This document shows positions 32,521 through 40,082 of a DNA stretch of 64,000 nt, piece after piece. The notes beneath the pieces are model-generated. The model was given only the letters and a program-made list of their open reading frames with translations. It was not told the DNA's origin and did no database searches. Within the stretch, counting starts at the first letter, position 1; each line of letters begins with the position of its first letter. Position numbers and translations under genes: made by a program. Location: positions 25,302 through 89,301 of the forward strand of contig JBIOUG010000116.1 in assembly GCA_044866775.1 (NCBI GenBank), read 5' to 3'. This stretch comes from DASUNQ01 sp044866775 (GTDB lineage Bacteria; Acidobacteriota; Thermoanaerobaculia; Multivoradales; UBA5704).

Positions 32521-33879
32521 CTAGGCGAAGCGCAGATCGGGATTGTTGCGGGCGCGGTTCAGGAAGTCCGCGACCTTCTTGACCAGCTCGAGCCCGGCTT
32601 CGTCCATGCCGGCGGCGCGCTGGAAGACGATCAACGCCGCCAGCGCCTCGCGATGGATCTGGCGCGAGCCGAAGATGGGCAGCATCTCCTCGGCCAGCAG
32701 CCGCACCTCGGCCGTCCTGCCCTCGCCGGCGTAGAGGGTGGCGAGGTCGAGCGCCACCATGGCGGCGTCGTAGTCGAGCTGGAGCTGCGCGAAGGCGTCG
32801 CGCGCCTCGCGGAAGGCGGCGATTGCCTGCTCGGTGCGTCCCAGCCCCGTCGCCACCTTGCCTTCGAGGTAGCGCAGACGGATGAGAGTCAGGCGGCCGC
32901 CGTGCTCGAGGTACAGCGGCCGGGTGTGGAAGAGCAACGCGAAGGCCTCGCGGTGCCGGCCGGTCTCGGTGAGGCAGTAGATCAGGTTGTGGCGGGCGAC
33001 GAGGACCTGGCGCGGATCCTCGCGCGGGTCGATGTATTCGAGCGCCCGCCGCAGCAGCTCGAGCGCCGTCTCGAGCTCGCCGGCCTCCTGGCAGGCGACC
33101 GCCTTCTCGGTCAGAGCCCGGCCGAGGAGATGGCGCTGGCCGCAGCGGCGGTGGATGGCGATGACGCAGTCGAGCAGCCGCATCGCTTCGGGGAATCGCC
33201 GCTGGTCGCGGCGCAGCGAGGCTTTGCGGTCGAGCACGCGCGCCCGGTCGAGCGGGTCGGCCGCCGGGTCCTCGTCCAGCAGGCCCTCCGCGGTGGCGAT
33301 CGAGCGCTCGGCGGCGGCGTGGTCGCCGAGAATGCGTTGCGCGTTGCACAGCGCCGCCCAGGCACGCGCCGCGAGGCCGTGCCGCAGGACCGAGTCGTCC
33401 TGCTCTTCGACGCGCTCGGCGATCACCGTCGCCAGGTGGGCAAGCTCGGAGGCCCGCTGGGGGTCCTGGAAGCACGCGTCATGACCCTTCTCGAGGAACA
33501 GCTCGCAGAGCGCCGGCGACGTGAAGCGGGCGCTGTTGCGTACCAGCATCTCCTGCCGGCTCGCGGGGTGATGCTCGAGCTCCTCCCAGAGCTGCGCCGC
33601 CACCGCTCGCTCGTCCTCCAGGGCGCCCTGGCGCACGTCCAGCGAGTGGAAGGCGGCGTCGAACATGCGGTCGTAGGCCGCATCCAGCTCGGGGGCGAGC
33701 CCGGCCAGAACGGCGTCGTCATCCTCCGCCTCGGCGAAGTCCCAGAGAGCGGCGGTGAATTCCTTGCAGTCGGCGCAGCCGGTGAGGAGGTGGCGCAGGA
33801 CCTCGCCGGTCTGAGCGGCCGTGAGGTCGGCGCGCACGAAGCGCTCGAGCAGCTCGCGAGACGGATGCGCGTCAGGCAT
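32521..33879 (-). CDS. Zinc-finger/TPR protein of ECF cassette 1
   Basis: A 452-residue protein. The N-terminal ~70 residues carry an anti-sigma-like zinc motif His-x4-Cys-x2-Cys (RHLLTGCADC) in a helical context, close to the zf-HC2 arrangement. The rest is helical, with TPR-like repeats (residues ~175-445: AWAALCNAQRILGDHAAAERSI, VARHNLIYCLTETGRHREAFAL). No membrane span is visible, so it would be a soluble regulator. ATG 33879 is preferred (GAGGGA upstream) and overlaps the sigma factor's stop by 8 bases, indicating coupled translation. It is paralogous to the protein at 34985-36319. It could restrain or sense for its sigma factor; that is inference. Confidence 0.78.
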   Translation of the reverse strand: MPDAHPSRELLERFVRADLTAAQTGEVLRHLLTGCADCKEFTAALWDFAEAEDDDAVLAGLAPELDAAYDRMFDAAFHSLDVRQGALEDERAVAAQLWEELEHHPASRQEMLVRNSARFTSPALCELFLEKGHDACFQDPQRASELAHLATVIAERVEEQDDSVLRHGLAARAWAALCNAQRILGDHAAAERSIATAEGLLDEDPAADPLDRARVLDRKASLRRDQRRFPEAMRLLDCVIAIHRRCGQRHLLGRALTEKAVACQEAGELETALELLRRALEYIDPREDPRQVLVARHNLIYCLTETGRHREAFALLFHTRPLYLEHGGRLTLIRLRYLEGKVATGLGRTEQAIAAFREARDAFAQLQLDYDAAMVALDLATLYAGEGRTAEVRLLAEEMLPIFGSRQIHREALAALIVFQRAAGMDEAGLELVKKVADFLNRARNNPDLRFA

Positions 33880-34405
33880 GCGGCTTCCCTCTGCCCAGGC
33901 CGGCGGCAACGAGATTTCGGGTGAGAGCGGCGAGACAACGGGTGGTGATCTTGCCGATGCTCGACGGGCGGTAGCCGAGTTGCTCGGCCAGCTCCGGGGC
34001 CTCGTACCCCAGGCTATAGCGCAGCCGCAGCAGGGTGCGGCAGCGCGCGGGCAGGCGCTCGATCACGCCCACCAGGTCGTGACGGAGGTCCGCCAACTGC
34101 TGCGCCGGCGCCTGCGGCTTGGCGATCCATTCGAGCATCGCGTCGTCGACGGCGTCATAGACCCTGCGGCGCTTCTCCCGCCAGTAGAGCAGGCACTTGT
34201 GGCGCAGGATGCCGGCGAGCCAGGCGCCCGGATCGCGCACCTCACCGGCATGGCGGATGAAGGCGAGCAAGGCCTGCTGCAGCAGGTCCTCCGCGTCTTC
34301 GGGAGGGACCCGATAGCGCGCGAAGACCGCCTTGAGCCGCGGACGCACCCGCTCCAGGAAGTCCGCGACGGAGCCTTCGACATGCGGATGGTCCAGGACA
34401 CTCAT
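33872..34405 (-). CDS. ECF-type RNA polymerase sigma factor, cassette 1
   Basis: A 177-residue sigma-70 family factor with region 2 (EDAEDLLQQALLAFIRH, then GAWLAGILRHKCLLYWREKRRR) and region 4 (LPARCRTLLRLRYSLGYEAPELAEQLGYRPSSIGKITTRCLAAL). There is no region 1 or 3, so it is ECF-class. ATG 34405 is taken; a TTG codon directly precedes it. Its promoter TGGACT-N18-TACCCT matches that of the second cassette's sigma gene. It is paralogous to 36300-36845 and overlaps its TPR partner by 8 bases. Confidence 0.9.
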   Translation of the reverse strand: MSVLDHPHVEGSVADFLERVRPRLKAVFARYRVPPEDAEDLLQQALLAFIRHAGEVRDPGAWLAGILRHKCLLYWREKRRRVYDAVDDAMLEWIAKPQAPAQQLADLRHDLVGVIERLPARCRTLLRLRYSLGYEAPELAEQLGYRPSSIGKITTRCLAALTRNLVAAGLGRGKPHA

Positions 34406-34436
34406 CAAGCGTCGCCGTTGTTAAGTCTATCGACAC

Positions 34437-34466
34437 AGGGTACCACTCCCGGCTACGCCAAGTCCA
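34437..34466 (-). promoter_or_regulatory. Promoter of ECF sigma gene 1, TGGACT-N18-TACCCT
   Basis: On the minus strand, TGGACT at 34466-34461, an 18-nt spacer and TACCCT at 34442-34437, about 31 nt before the ATG. The same boxes and spacing precede the paralogous sigma gene. Confidence 0.55.
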
Positions 34467-34538
34467 GGCCAACGCCGACACGAATCCCCTACCCGACCTT
34501 GGCCGGGTCAGGCTCAGGCGACTTGGAGGTGAGGCGGC

Positions 34539-34760
34539 CTAACCGTCGCTGCCGAGGCTAGCCCCGACGGCGTCGGCGACGCTCACCAGCCGCGTCCAGA
34601 GCTCGGCGAGGAAGCCGCGGGCCTCGAGCGCGCGGGCCCCGGCGGGCGACGATTCGCGCCAGCGCAGGGCACCCGCCTCGGCGGTGCCGATGGGAATCGT
34701 GGATAGGGCGGCGGCGAGGGCTGAGGCAGCGAGGGCGCGGCGAAGTGATCTGCACGTCAT
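34539..34760 (-). CDS. Small secreted peptide of ECF cassette 1
   Basis: 73 residues, with a strong ribosome-binding site (AAGGAG 6 nt before ATG 34760) and a Sec-type signal peptide: basic SLRRA, a hydrophobic stretch ALAASALAAALSTIPIG, and a likely cut after TAEA (about residue 29). The mature part of ~44 residues ends in LWTRLVSVADAVGASLGSDG, which resembles the end region of the second cassette's peptide (FWTLMVEVVERLVGVFAADVGSE). I do not recognise the family. A TACCCT hexamer lies 21 nt upstream, but without a clear TGGAC box. Confidence 0.72.
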   Translation of the reverse strand: MTCRSLRRALAASALAAALSTIPIGTAEAGALRWRESSPAGARALEARGFLAELWTRLVSVADAVGASLGSDG

Positions 34761-34956
34761 GTCGTTCTCCTTGGTCAAAACAGGGTATTGGACGCCCGGA
34801 AGGAGATGGGAGGGATCCCACATCCCCTGTACAACAGTTGCCGAAGACGGCGCAAATGAGGACAGCAAACGGCACCTCTGCCGAGCGCCAACAGCGCGCG
34901 CGGCCGAGGCAAGGGCCACAACGAAGCAGGATGTGCGGGGCTGAGAAACGCGGTCC

Positions 34957-34983
34957 GGCGCGAAGGCTCCCGGCCTTCGCGCC
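34957..34983 (-). terminator. Stem-loop after the cassette 2 TPR gene
   Basis: A perfect 10-bp stem GGCGCGAAGG/CCTTCGCGCC with a 7-nt loop starts one base after the TPR stop codon. No T run follows, so it is at best a weak or Rho-assisted terminator or an mRNA 3'-end stabiliser. Its arm shares GGCGCGAAGG with the dispersed palindromic element and may derive from it. Confidence 0.45.
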
Positions 34984-34984
34984 T

Positions 34985-36319
34985 CTAGACGGGGTCGCGG
35001 TAGCGCAAGCCGGTTTCGGTCCGGCACCGCCGCAGGTAGTCGCCGACCTCGCGGACCAGGCCGACGGTCACTCGATCCCGCATGGCGGCGCGCTGCAGGA
35101 CGGAGAGCGCGACCAGCGCCTCGCGCTGGACGTCCCGGGTCTCGAACAGGGGCAGCATCTGCTCGGCCAGGCGGCGCACCTCGCTGGTCCGCCCCTGCTC
35201 GGTGTAGAGCTGCACCAGGTCGAGCGACGCCAGCGCCACGTCGAAACCCAGGTCGCGGTCGGCGAGCCGCTCGCGGACCTCCAGCAGGATCGCCTCCGCC
35301 TCGTCGTACCGGCGGGTGGCGAGAGCGATCTTCCCCTCCAGCCAGCGCACCCGCAGCCGCCCCATGCGGTCCTCGAAGCGGTCGTAGAGCGGGCGGGACT
35401 CGGCGAACAGTGCGAGCGCCTCGTCCACCCGGTTGATCTCGAGCAGACAGAAGATCAGGTTGTGGTGCCCGGCGACGACCAGCCGGTGCTCGTGCACCGG
35501 GTCGGCGAACTCGATCCCCCGCCGGAAGGCGCCGATGGCCGCCTCGATCTCCCCCGCCTGGGCATGGAACAGGCCCTTGGCAATGAGCGCTTTCCCCTCG
35601 AGATGCGGGTCGTTGATCCGCCGCGCGATGCCGACCGTCCTGTCGAGCAGCGGGAAGAGCTCCGCGAACCGGCGCTGGTCGCCGAGGAGAGAGGCCTTGA
35701 ACAGCAGGAGCTGCGATTTCTCGAGCGGATCGCCGCTCCCCCGCCGCAGCACCCGCTCGGCGCGGGTCAGCGACGCCGCCGCATCGCGGAAGTCGGAGCG
35801 GATGCGCTGGGCGTTGCCCAACGTCGCCCAGGCGCGGCCGGTCAAGTCGAGCACGCGCTCGGCGCCGTAGCGCGACGGATCCAGCCGCTCGGCCAGCTCG
35901 ACCGCGAGCCGGCCGTACTCGACGGCTCGCGAAGGGTCGTGGAAGCCCGCCTCGCGCGCCTCCTCGATGAGCTGGTCGCATACCGGCCAGGTGCGGAAGC
36001 GGGTGCTCTGGGTGACCAACATCCAGCGCCGCTCGTACGGATGGGCGGCGAGCTCGGCGACCAGGTCGCGGGCCTCGGCGCGCTCGCGAACGACCGCCGT
36101 CTGCCACTCCCCGATGCGCTGCTGCGCCGCCTCGAAGGCGGACGTGTAGTCGACGTCCTCCCAGCTCTCGCCGCGCCCCGGGATGAGCTGCATGGCGATC
36201 TCGCCGCACGCGGCACACCCGGCCATCAGGTGGCGCACGACCTTGCAGATCTGCGCCTTGGTCAGGCTGTCGCGGCCGAGCTCGCGGAGCTCTGCCGGCT
36301 CAGGATGCGTCCACGTCAT
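34985..36319 (-). CDS. Zinc-finger/TPR protein of ECF cassette 2
   Basis: A 444-residue paralogue of the protein at 32521-33879. The N-terminus again has His-x4-Cys-x2-Cys (RHLMAGCAAC), followed by helical TPR-like repeats (GRAWATLGNAQRIRSDFRDAAASL, AGHHNLIFCLLEINRVDEALALF). The start is ATG 36319, with AAGGAGG just upstream inside the sigma gene; the two genes overlap by 20 bases. It has no transmembrane segment. The shared order with cassette 1 suggests a working pair with its sigma factor. Confidence 0.78.
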   Translation of the reverse strand: MTWTHPEPAELRELGRDSLTKAQICKVVRHLMAGCAACGEIAMQLIPGRGESWEDVDYTSAFEAAQQRIGEWQTAVVRERAEARDLVAELAAHPYERRWMLVTQSTRFRTWPVCDQLIEEAREAGFHDPSRAVEYGRLAVELAERLDPSRYGAERVLDLTGRAWATLGNAQRIRSDFRDAAASLTRAERVLRRGSGDPLEKSQLLLFKASLLGDQRRFAELFPLLDRTVGIARRINDPHLEGKALIAKGLFHAQAGEIEAAIGAFRRGIEFADPVHEHRLVVAGHHNLIFCLLEINRVDEALALFAESRPLYDRFEDRMGRLRVRWLEGKIALATRRYDEAEAILLEVRERLADRDLGFDVALASLDLVQLYTEQGRTSEVRRLAEQMLPLFETRDVQREALVALSVLQRAAMRDRVTVGLVREVGDYLRRCRTETGLRYRDPV

Positions 36320-36845
36320 GGTCCGCCTCCTTGTGGAAGCCCACTGCGAGGAGCTGCCGGGTGAGCGCGGCAAGGCAGCGGTTGGTGACCTTGCGGATGC
36401 TCGAGGAACGGTAGCCCATCTGCTCCGCCACCTCGTTGGGACCGTAGCCGAGCCCGTAGCGCAGCCTGAGCAGCGAGCGACAACGCGACGACAGCCGGCT
36501 GAGAACCCGCGACAGGTCCGACGTCAGGTCGGCCCGCTCCTGCGGCGGGGCCTGCGGCGTGGACACCAGCTCGAGAATGGCCGTGTCCACCGCGTCGCAG
36601 AGGCTGCCGCGGCGCTTGCGCCAATACATGATGCACTTCTTCTTGACGGTGCCGATCAGCCAGCTCTCCGGGCTGCGCACCTTGTCCCACTTGTAGATCA
36701 GGGTGAGTTGCGCGTCCTGGAGGATGTCCTCGGCGTCCTCGGGAGGGACCTCGAAGTGCCGCAGGACCCGCTCCAGCCGGGGCCGGGAGTCGGTGAGGAG
36801 TTTGTTGAGCGATTCCCGAAGTTCGGGTTGATCCAGAGTTGCCAT
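36300..36845 (-). CDS. ECF-type RNA polymerase sigma factor, cassette 2
   Basis: A 181-residue ECF sigma factor, paralogue of 33872-34405: region 2 EDAEDILQDAQLTLIYKWDKV with LIGTVKKKCIMYWRKRRGS, and region 4 LSSRCRSLLRLRYGLGYGPNEVAEQMGYRSSSIRKVTNRCLAAL. The start is ATG 36845. The promoter TGGACA-N18-TACCCT lies 28 nt upstream. It is followed by its TPR partner with a 20-base overlap. Confidence 0.9.
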   Translation of the reverse strand: MATLDQPELRESLNKLLTDSRPRLERVLRHFEVPPEDAEDILQDAQLTLIYKWDKVRSPESWLIGTVKKKCIMYWRKRRGSLCDAVDTAILELVSTPQAPPQERADLTSDLSRVLSRLSSRCRSLLRLRYGLGYGPNEVAEQMGYRSSSIRKVTNRCLAALTRQLLAVGFHKEADHDVDAS

Positions 36846-36873
36846 TACGTGAACGCTCTTCCAGTGTGCACGT

Positions 36874-36903
36874 AGGGTAGCATCGGCACGGCGGGATTGT
36901 CCA
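36874..36903 (-). promoter_or_regulatory. Promoter of ECF sigma gene 2, TGGACA-N18-TACCCT
   Basis: On the minus strand, TGGACA at 36903-36898, 18 nt, and TACCCT at 36879-36874. It is identical in layout to the promoter of the first sigma gene. Confidence 0.55.
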
Positions 36904-36942
36904 GCTCTCCGCCCCTGGGCGGCGGCCCGAGCCCGGCGCTGA

Positions 36943-37233
36943 CTATTGCTCCCCGCAGACCGGCTCGTCGGAGCGCGTACCGTTCGGGTCGAGCATGCAC
37001 CCTGAAGTCGTCGTCATCTCGGAGCCCACGTCGGCGGCGAACACCCCGACCAGCCTCTCCACGACCTCGACCATCAGCGTCCAGAAGCCGAGGACCGGCC
37101 GCGGAGCGCCGGCTGTGACCTCGCGGTCGCCGTCCGCGAGCGGACGGGCCGCGGCCACCGAGACCGGAGCGAGGCCTGCGAACAGCACCAGGAGCGCCAG
37201 GACGAGAGCGCGGCGGAAGGGCTTCACGGACAT
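36943..37233 (-). CDS. Small secreted peptide of ECF cassette 2
   Basis: 96 residues from ATG 37233 (GAGGAG upstream). The signal peptide has basic VKPFRRA, hydrophobic LVLALLVLFAGLAPVSV and a likely cut after VAAA (about residue 29). The mature part contains FWTLMVEVVERLVGVFAADVGSE, like the first peptide, plus a C-terminal extension with two cysteines (SGCMLDPNG, PVCGEQ) that could form a disulfide. Function unknown. A promoter-like TGGACG-N18-ACCCCT lies 25 nt upstream. Confidence 0.72.
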   Translation of the reverse strand: MSVKPFRRALVLALLVLFAGLAPVSVAAARPLADGDREVTAGAPRPVLGFWTLMVEVVERLVGVFAADVGSEMTTTSGCMLDPNGTRSDEPVCGEQ

Positions 37234-37258
37234 GTGAGTCTCCTCAGCAGAACGGCAT

Positions 37259-37288
37259 AGGGGTTGCGAGTGGAACAGACTTCGTCCA
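37259..37288 (-). promoter_or_regulatory. Promoter-like boxes of secreted peptide 2, TGGACG-N18-ACCCCT
   Basis: On the minus strand, TGGACG at 37288-37283, an 18-nt spacer and ACCCCT at 37264-37259, matching the pattern of the two ECF sigma gene promoters with one change in each box. Confidence 0.45.
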
Positions 37289-37349
37289 CATTTTAGTGTC
37301 GCGGCACGGCGGAATCGGGACACCTCGCGGCTGCTAAGATCCGCGGACG

Positions 37350-38165
37350 GTGTCGGTCTTCCTGCTGTTCCTCCTCGCCACCGCCCTGGGCTCGCTCACC
37401 ACCCTCTACTGGATCCCGGAGGGCGACCTCGGGCGCGGCTACTTCCAGATGAACGCCCTGGTCGTGCTGGGGCTCCTCGGCCTCGCGGAGGCGGTCGTTC
37501 TCCTCCACCCCTTCGACCCCTTCGGCGACCACGCACCCGCCGGCGCGGCCGCCCTCGCCCTGGCTCTCGCCGGGGGCTTTCTCTACTACGCCGCGATCTG
37601 GCGCGAGCGCTGGGACCTCTGCCGCTGGCCGCTGACTCTCGCCGCCGCCGGCACGCTGGCGGCGCTCCTCCTCGCCGGCCCTCCCCTGCTCCGCCCGCTC
37701 ACCCCGCTCCCCCACCGCCAGGCGCTCCTCGCCGCGGCCCTCGTCGCCTCGGCCCTGGTCCTCGGCTGGTCGCTCGTCACCATGCTCCTCGGTCACTGGT
37801 ACCTGGTCGCCCCACGCCTCACCTTCCGTCACCTGACCGTCTTCTGCTGGGTCCTCCTCATCACCCTCGTCGTCCGCCTCCTCGCGGTCGGCGCCACCCT
37901 CGCCCAGTCCGCGGCCGTCGACGAGCTCGTCGAGCCCCATCCCCTGCGCCTCCTCGTCGGCCTCACCGGCCAGGGCCCCTTCTTCTGGTTCCGCCTCCTC
38001 TGGGGCCTCGTCGTCCCGCTCGCCCTCGCCGCCATGGCCCTCCACTGCGCCCGCCAGCGCTCGAACCAGTCCGCTACCGGCATCCTCTACGTCGTCGTCG
38101 TCGGCACCTTCATCGGCGAGATCACCGGCCTCTACCTGCTGGTGACGACAGGCGTGCCCGTCTGA
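37350..38165 (+). CDS. Multi-pass membrane protein of unknown function
   Basis: 271 residues with about eight predicted spans (near residues 2-20, 35-54, 66-87, 95-113, 127-150, 160-180, 212-235 and 245-268). Polar features are the loop HPFDPFGDH and GHWYLVAPRLTFRH, which could hold functional histidines. I cannot assign a family. TAAGAT at 37335-37340 lies 9 nt before the GTG start. It is followed after 5 bases by the zinc-ribbon membrane protein, so the two probably form an operon, divergent from the ECF cassettes. Confidence 0.75.
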   Translation: MSVFLLFLLATALGSLTTLYWIPEGDLGRGYFQMNALVVLGLLGLAEAVVLLHPFDPFGDHAPAGAAALALALAGGFLYYAAIWRERWDLCRWPLTLAAAGTLAALLLAGPPLLRPLTPLPHRQALLAAALVASALVLGWSLVTMLLGHWYLVAPRLTFRHLTVFCWVLLITLVVRLLAVGATLAQSAAVDELVEPHPLRLLVGLTGQGPFFWFRLLWGLVVPLALAAMALHCARQRSNQSATGILYVVVVGTFIGEITGLYLLVTTGVPV

Positions 38166-38170
38166 CCCCG

Positions 38171-38647
38171 TTGCGCATCCGCACCCAGTGCCGCGCCTGC
38201 GGCCTCCCCTTCCGCGCCACCCTACCGCCCCCCGGAAGCTCCCTCCCCTGCCCCTCCTGCGGCGCCGCCCGCTCTGTGGCTCCCACCGGCTGGCGCGAAG
38301 GCCCCCCCGCCGCGGTCGAAACCTGCCCCCTCTGCGCCTGCCGCCACCTCTACCGCCAGCGCGACGTCAACCGCGCCCTCGGCTGCGGCCTGGTCGCCCT
38401 CGGTGCCGCCCTCGTCCCCTGGACCTTCGGCCTCTCCCTCGTCGCCTTCGGCCTCGTCGACCTCTGGCTCTACCGCCGCCTCCCCGAGTCGGTCGTCTGC
38501 TACCGCTGCGACACCGTCTACCGCGACGCCCGTCCCCTACCCCGCCAAGGCGCCTTCGACCTCCTCAAGCACGACGTTCTGAAGTATGGGAAGACCTGGA
38601 AGCAAGAGGAAGAAAAGGCTCAGGTAGGGGAAAAAGACCCTGCCTAG
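38171..38647 (+). CDS. Zinc-ribbon membrane protein
   Basis: 158 residues from TTG 38171. Two N-terminal CxxC knuckles (CRACG, CPSCG) form a zinc ribbon, a second set follows (CPLCAC and later CYRCD), and a hydrophobic hairpin (GCGLVALGAALVPWTFGLSLVAFGLVDLWLY region) lies between them. The C-terminus is charged. Function unknown. Its last codons overlap a minus-strand relative of the 18-bp dispersed repeat. Confidence 0.65.
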   Translation: MRIRTQCRACGLPFRATLPPPGSSLPCPSCGAARSVAPTGWREGPPAAVETCPLCACRHLYRQRDVNRALGCGLVALGAALVPWTFGLSLVAFGLVDLWLYRRLPESVVCYRCDTVYRDARPLPRQGAFDLLKHDVLKYGKTWKQEEEKAQVGEKDPA

Positions 38648-38711
38648 CTCTGTCGTCTGACCCCAGACGTCGCCGGACCTACTTGAACCGCGCGGCACCT
38701 ATCGTTCTTTC

Positions 38712-39983
38712 CTACGTCCCCTCTTCCCAGGAGTTCAAGTACCGCTCCTGCTCCGGCGTCAGCACCTCCGTCTTCACTCCCATCGCCTCGAGCTTCAACC
38801 GCGCCACCTCCCGATCGAGCGCCACCGGAATCCGATGCACCTCGTTCGGCAGCCTCTCCGTCGCCCGCGCCAGCATCTCCGCCGCCAGCGCCTGATTGGC
38901 GAAGCTCATGTCCATCACCGCCGCCGGATGCCCCTCCGCCGCCGCCAGATTGATCAGCCGCCCGTCCCCCAGCAGATTGATCCGCCGCCCGTCCAACAGC
39001 AGGAACTCGCGCACGAACGGCCGCACCTCCCGGCTCTCCCGCGCCAGCTCCCGCAGCCCCGGAATGTCGATCTCGACATCGAAGTGCCCGCTGTTGCAGA
39101 TGATCGCCCCGTCCTTCATGGCGTGGAAGTGCTTCTTGCGCAGCACGTGCTTGTTCCCGGTCACCGTGACGAAGATGTCCCCCCATCCCGCCGCCTCGGT
39201 CATGTCCGTCACCCGATACCCGTCCATCAGCGCTTCGAGCGCCCGCACCGAATCCACCTCGACCACCACCACGTTCGCTCCGAGGCCCGAGGCGCGCGAA
39301 GCCACGCCGCGCCCGCACCACCCGTACCCCACCACCACCAGCGTGCGCCCGGCGAGCAGCACGTTGGTCGCCCGCAGGATGCCGTCGATCGTGCTCTGCC
39401 CGGTGCCGTAGCGGTTGTCGAAGAGGTGCTTGGTGTCCGACTCGTTGACCGCGATGACCGGCAGCTTCAGCGCCCCGTCGCGCGCCATGGCGCGCAGGCG
39501 GATGACCCCGGTCGTCGTCTCCTCGGTGCTCCCCTTGAGCTGCGGCAGCATCTCCGGGCGCTCCTTGTGGAGCAGCGACACCAGGTCCGCGCCGTCGTCC
39601 ATCGTGATGTCGGGGCGGGCGTCGAGCACCGCCCCGAGATGGCTGTAGTAGGTCTCGTTGTCCTCCCCCTTGCGGGCGAAGACCGCGACGCCGTGATCGG
39701 CGACCAGGCTGGCCGCGACGTCGTCCTGGGTGGACAGCGGGTTGCTGGCGCAGAGGTACACCTCGGCGCCGCCGGCCTGGAGCGTGCGCATCAGGTTGCC
39801 CGTCTCGCTGGTGACGTGCAGGCAGGCGGCGATGCGCAAACCGGCCAGCGGCTTCTCCTCGGCGAACCGCTTGCGGATGAGCGCCAGCACCTGCATGTTC
39901 TGGTCGGCCCACTCGATGCGCAACGCGCCCGCCGGAGCGAGGCGCGGGTTGGCGACGTCATAAGGGAGGGTGGTGGTCGTCAT
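38712..39983 (-). CDS. ahcY: Adenosylhomocysteinase (S-adenosylhomocysteine hydrolase)
   Basis: A 423-residue NAD-dependent enzyme splitting S-adenosylhomocysteine into homocysteine and adenosine. Segments seen are ACLHVTSETGNLMRTL, SNPLSTQDDVAASL, GSTEETTTGVIRL, the active-site region NESDTKHLFDNRYGTGQS and the NAD-binding loop GYGWCGRG. It lacks the ~40-residue insert of plant and some proteobacterial forms. AGAGGAG precedes the ATG. It follows metK on the same strand, forming an SAM-cycle pair: MetK makes SAM, methyltransferases use it, AhcY clears the product. Confidence 0.96.
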   Translation of the reverse strand: MTTTTLPYDVANPRLAPAGALRIEWADQNMQVLALIRKRFAEEKPLAGLRIAACLHVTSETGNLMRTLQAGGAEVYLCASNPLSTQDDVAASLVADHGVAVFARKGEDNETYYSHLGAVLDARPDITMDDGADLVSLLHKERPEMLPQLKGSTEETTTGVIRLRAMARDGALKLPVIAVNESDTKHLFDNRYGTGQSTIDGILRATNVLLAGRTLVVVGYGWCGRGVASRASGLGANVVVVEVDSVRALEALMDGYRVTDMTEAAGWGDIFVTVTGNKHVLRKKHFHAMKDGAIICNSGHFDVEIDIPGLRELARESREVRPFVREFLLLDGRRINLLGDGRLINLAAAEGHPAAVMDMSFANQALAAEMLARATERLPNEVHRIPVALDREVARLKLEAMGVKTEVLTPEQERYLNSWEEGT

Positions 39984-40041
39984 ACGTCTCCTCTCGAAGC
40001 AGATGAGATGAAAGCGACTGCGGAAGAAATCTTGATGCCTG

Positions 40042-40066
40042 GGCCGCGGCGCGGCGCCCCGCGGCC
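40042..40066 (-). promoter_or_regulatory. Intercistronic GC-rich stem-loop between metK and ahcY
   Basis: GGCCGCGG (40042-40049) pairs with CCGCGGCC (40059-40066) around a 9-nt loop in the 99-bp gap between metK and ahcY. It could be an attenuator or processing site; there is no T run. Confidence 0.35.
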
Positions 40067-40082
40067 TTCCGTAGGACCGAGT

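Noticed and set aside
29200..33924. Very long plus-strand open frame (about 1570 codons)
   Set aside because: Shadow of lptF-lptG, ndh and the TPR/sigma genes in a high-GC sequence; composition is low-complexity Arg/Ala/Pro and no family motif is present.
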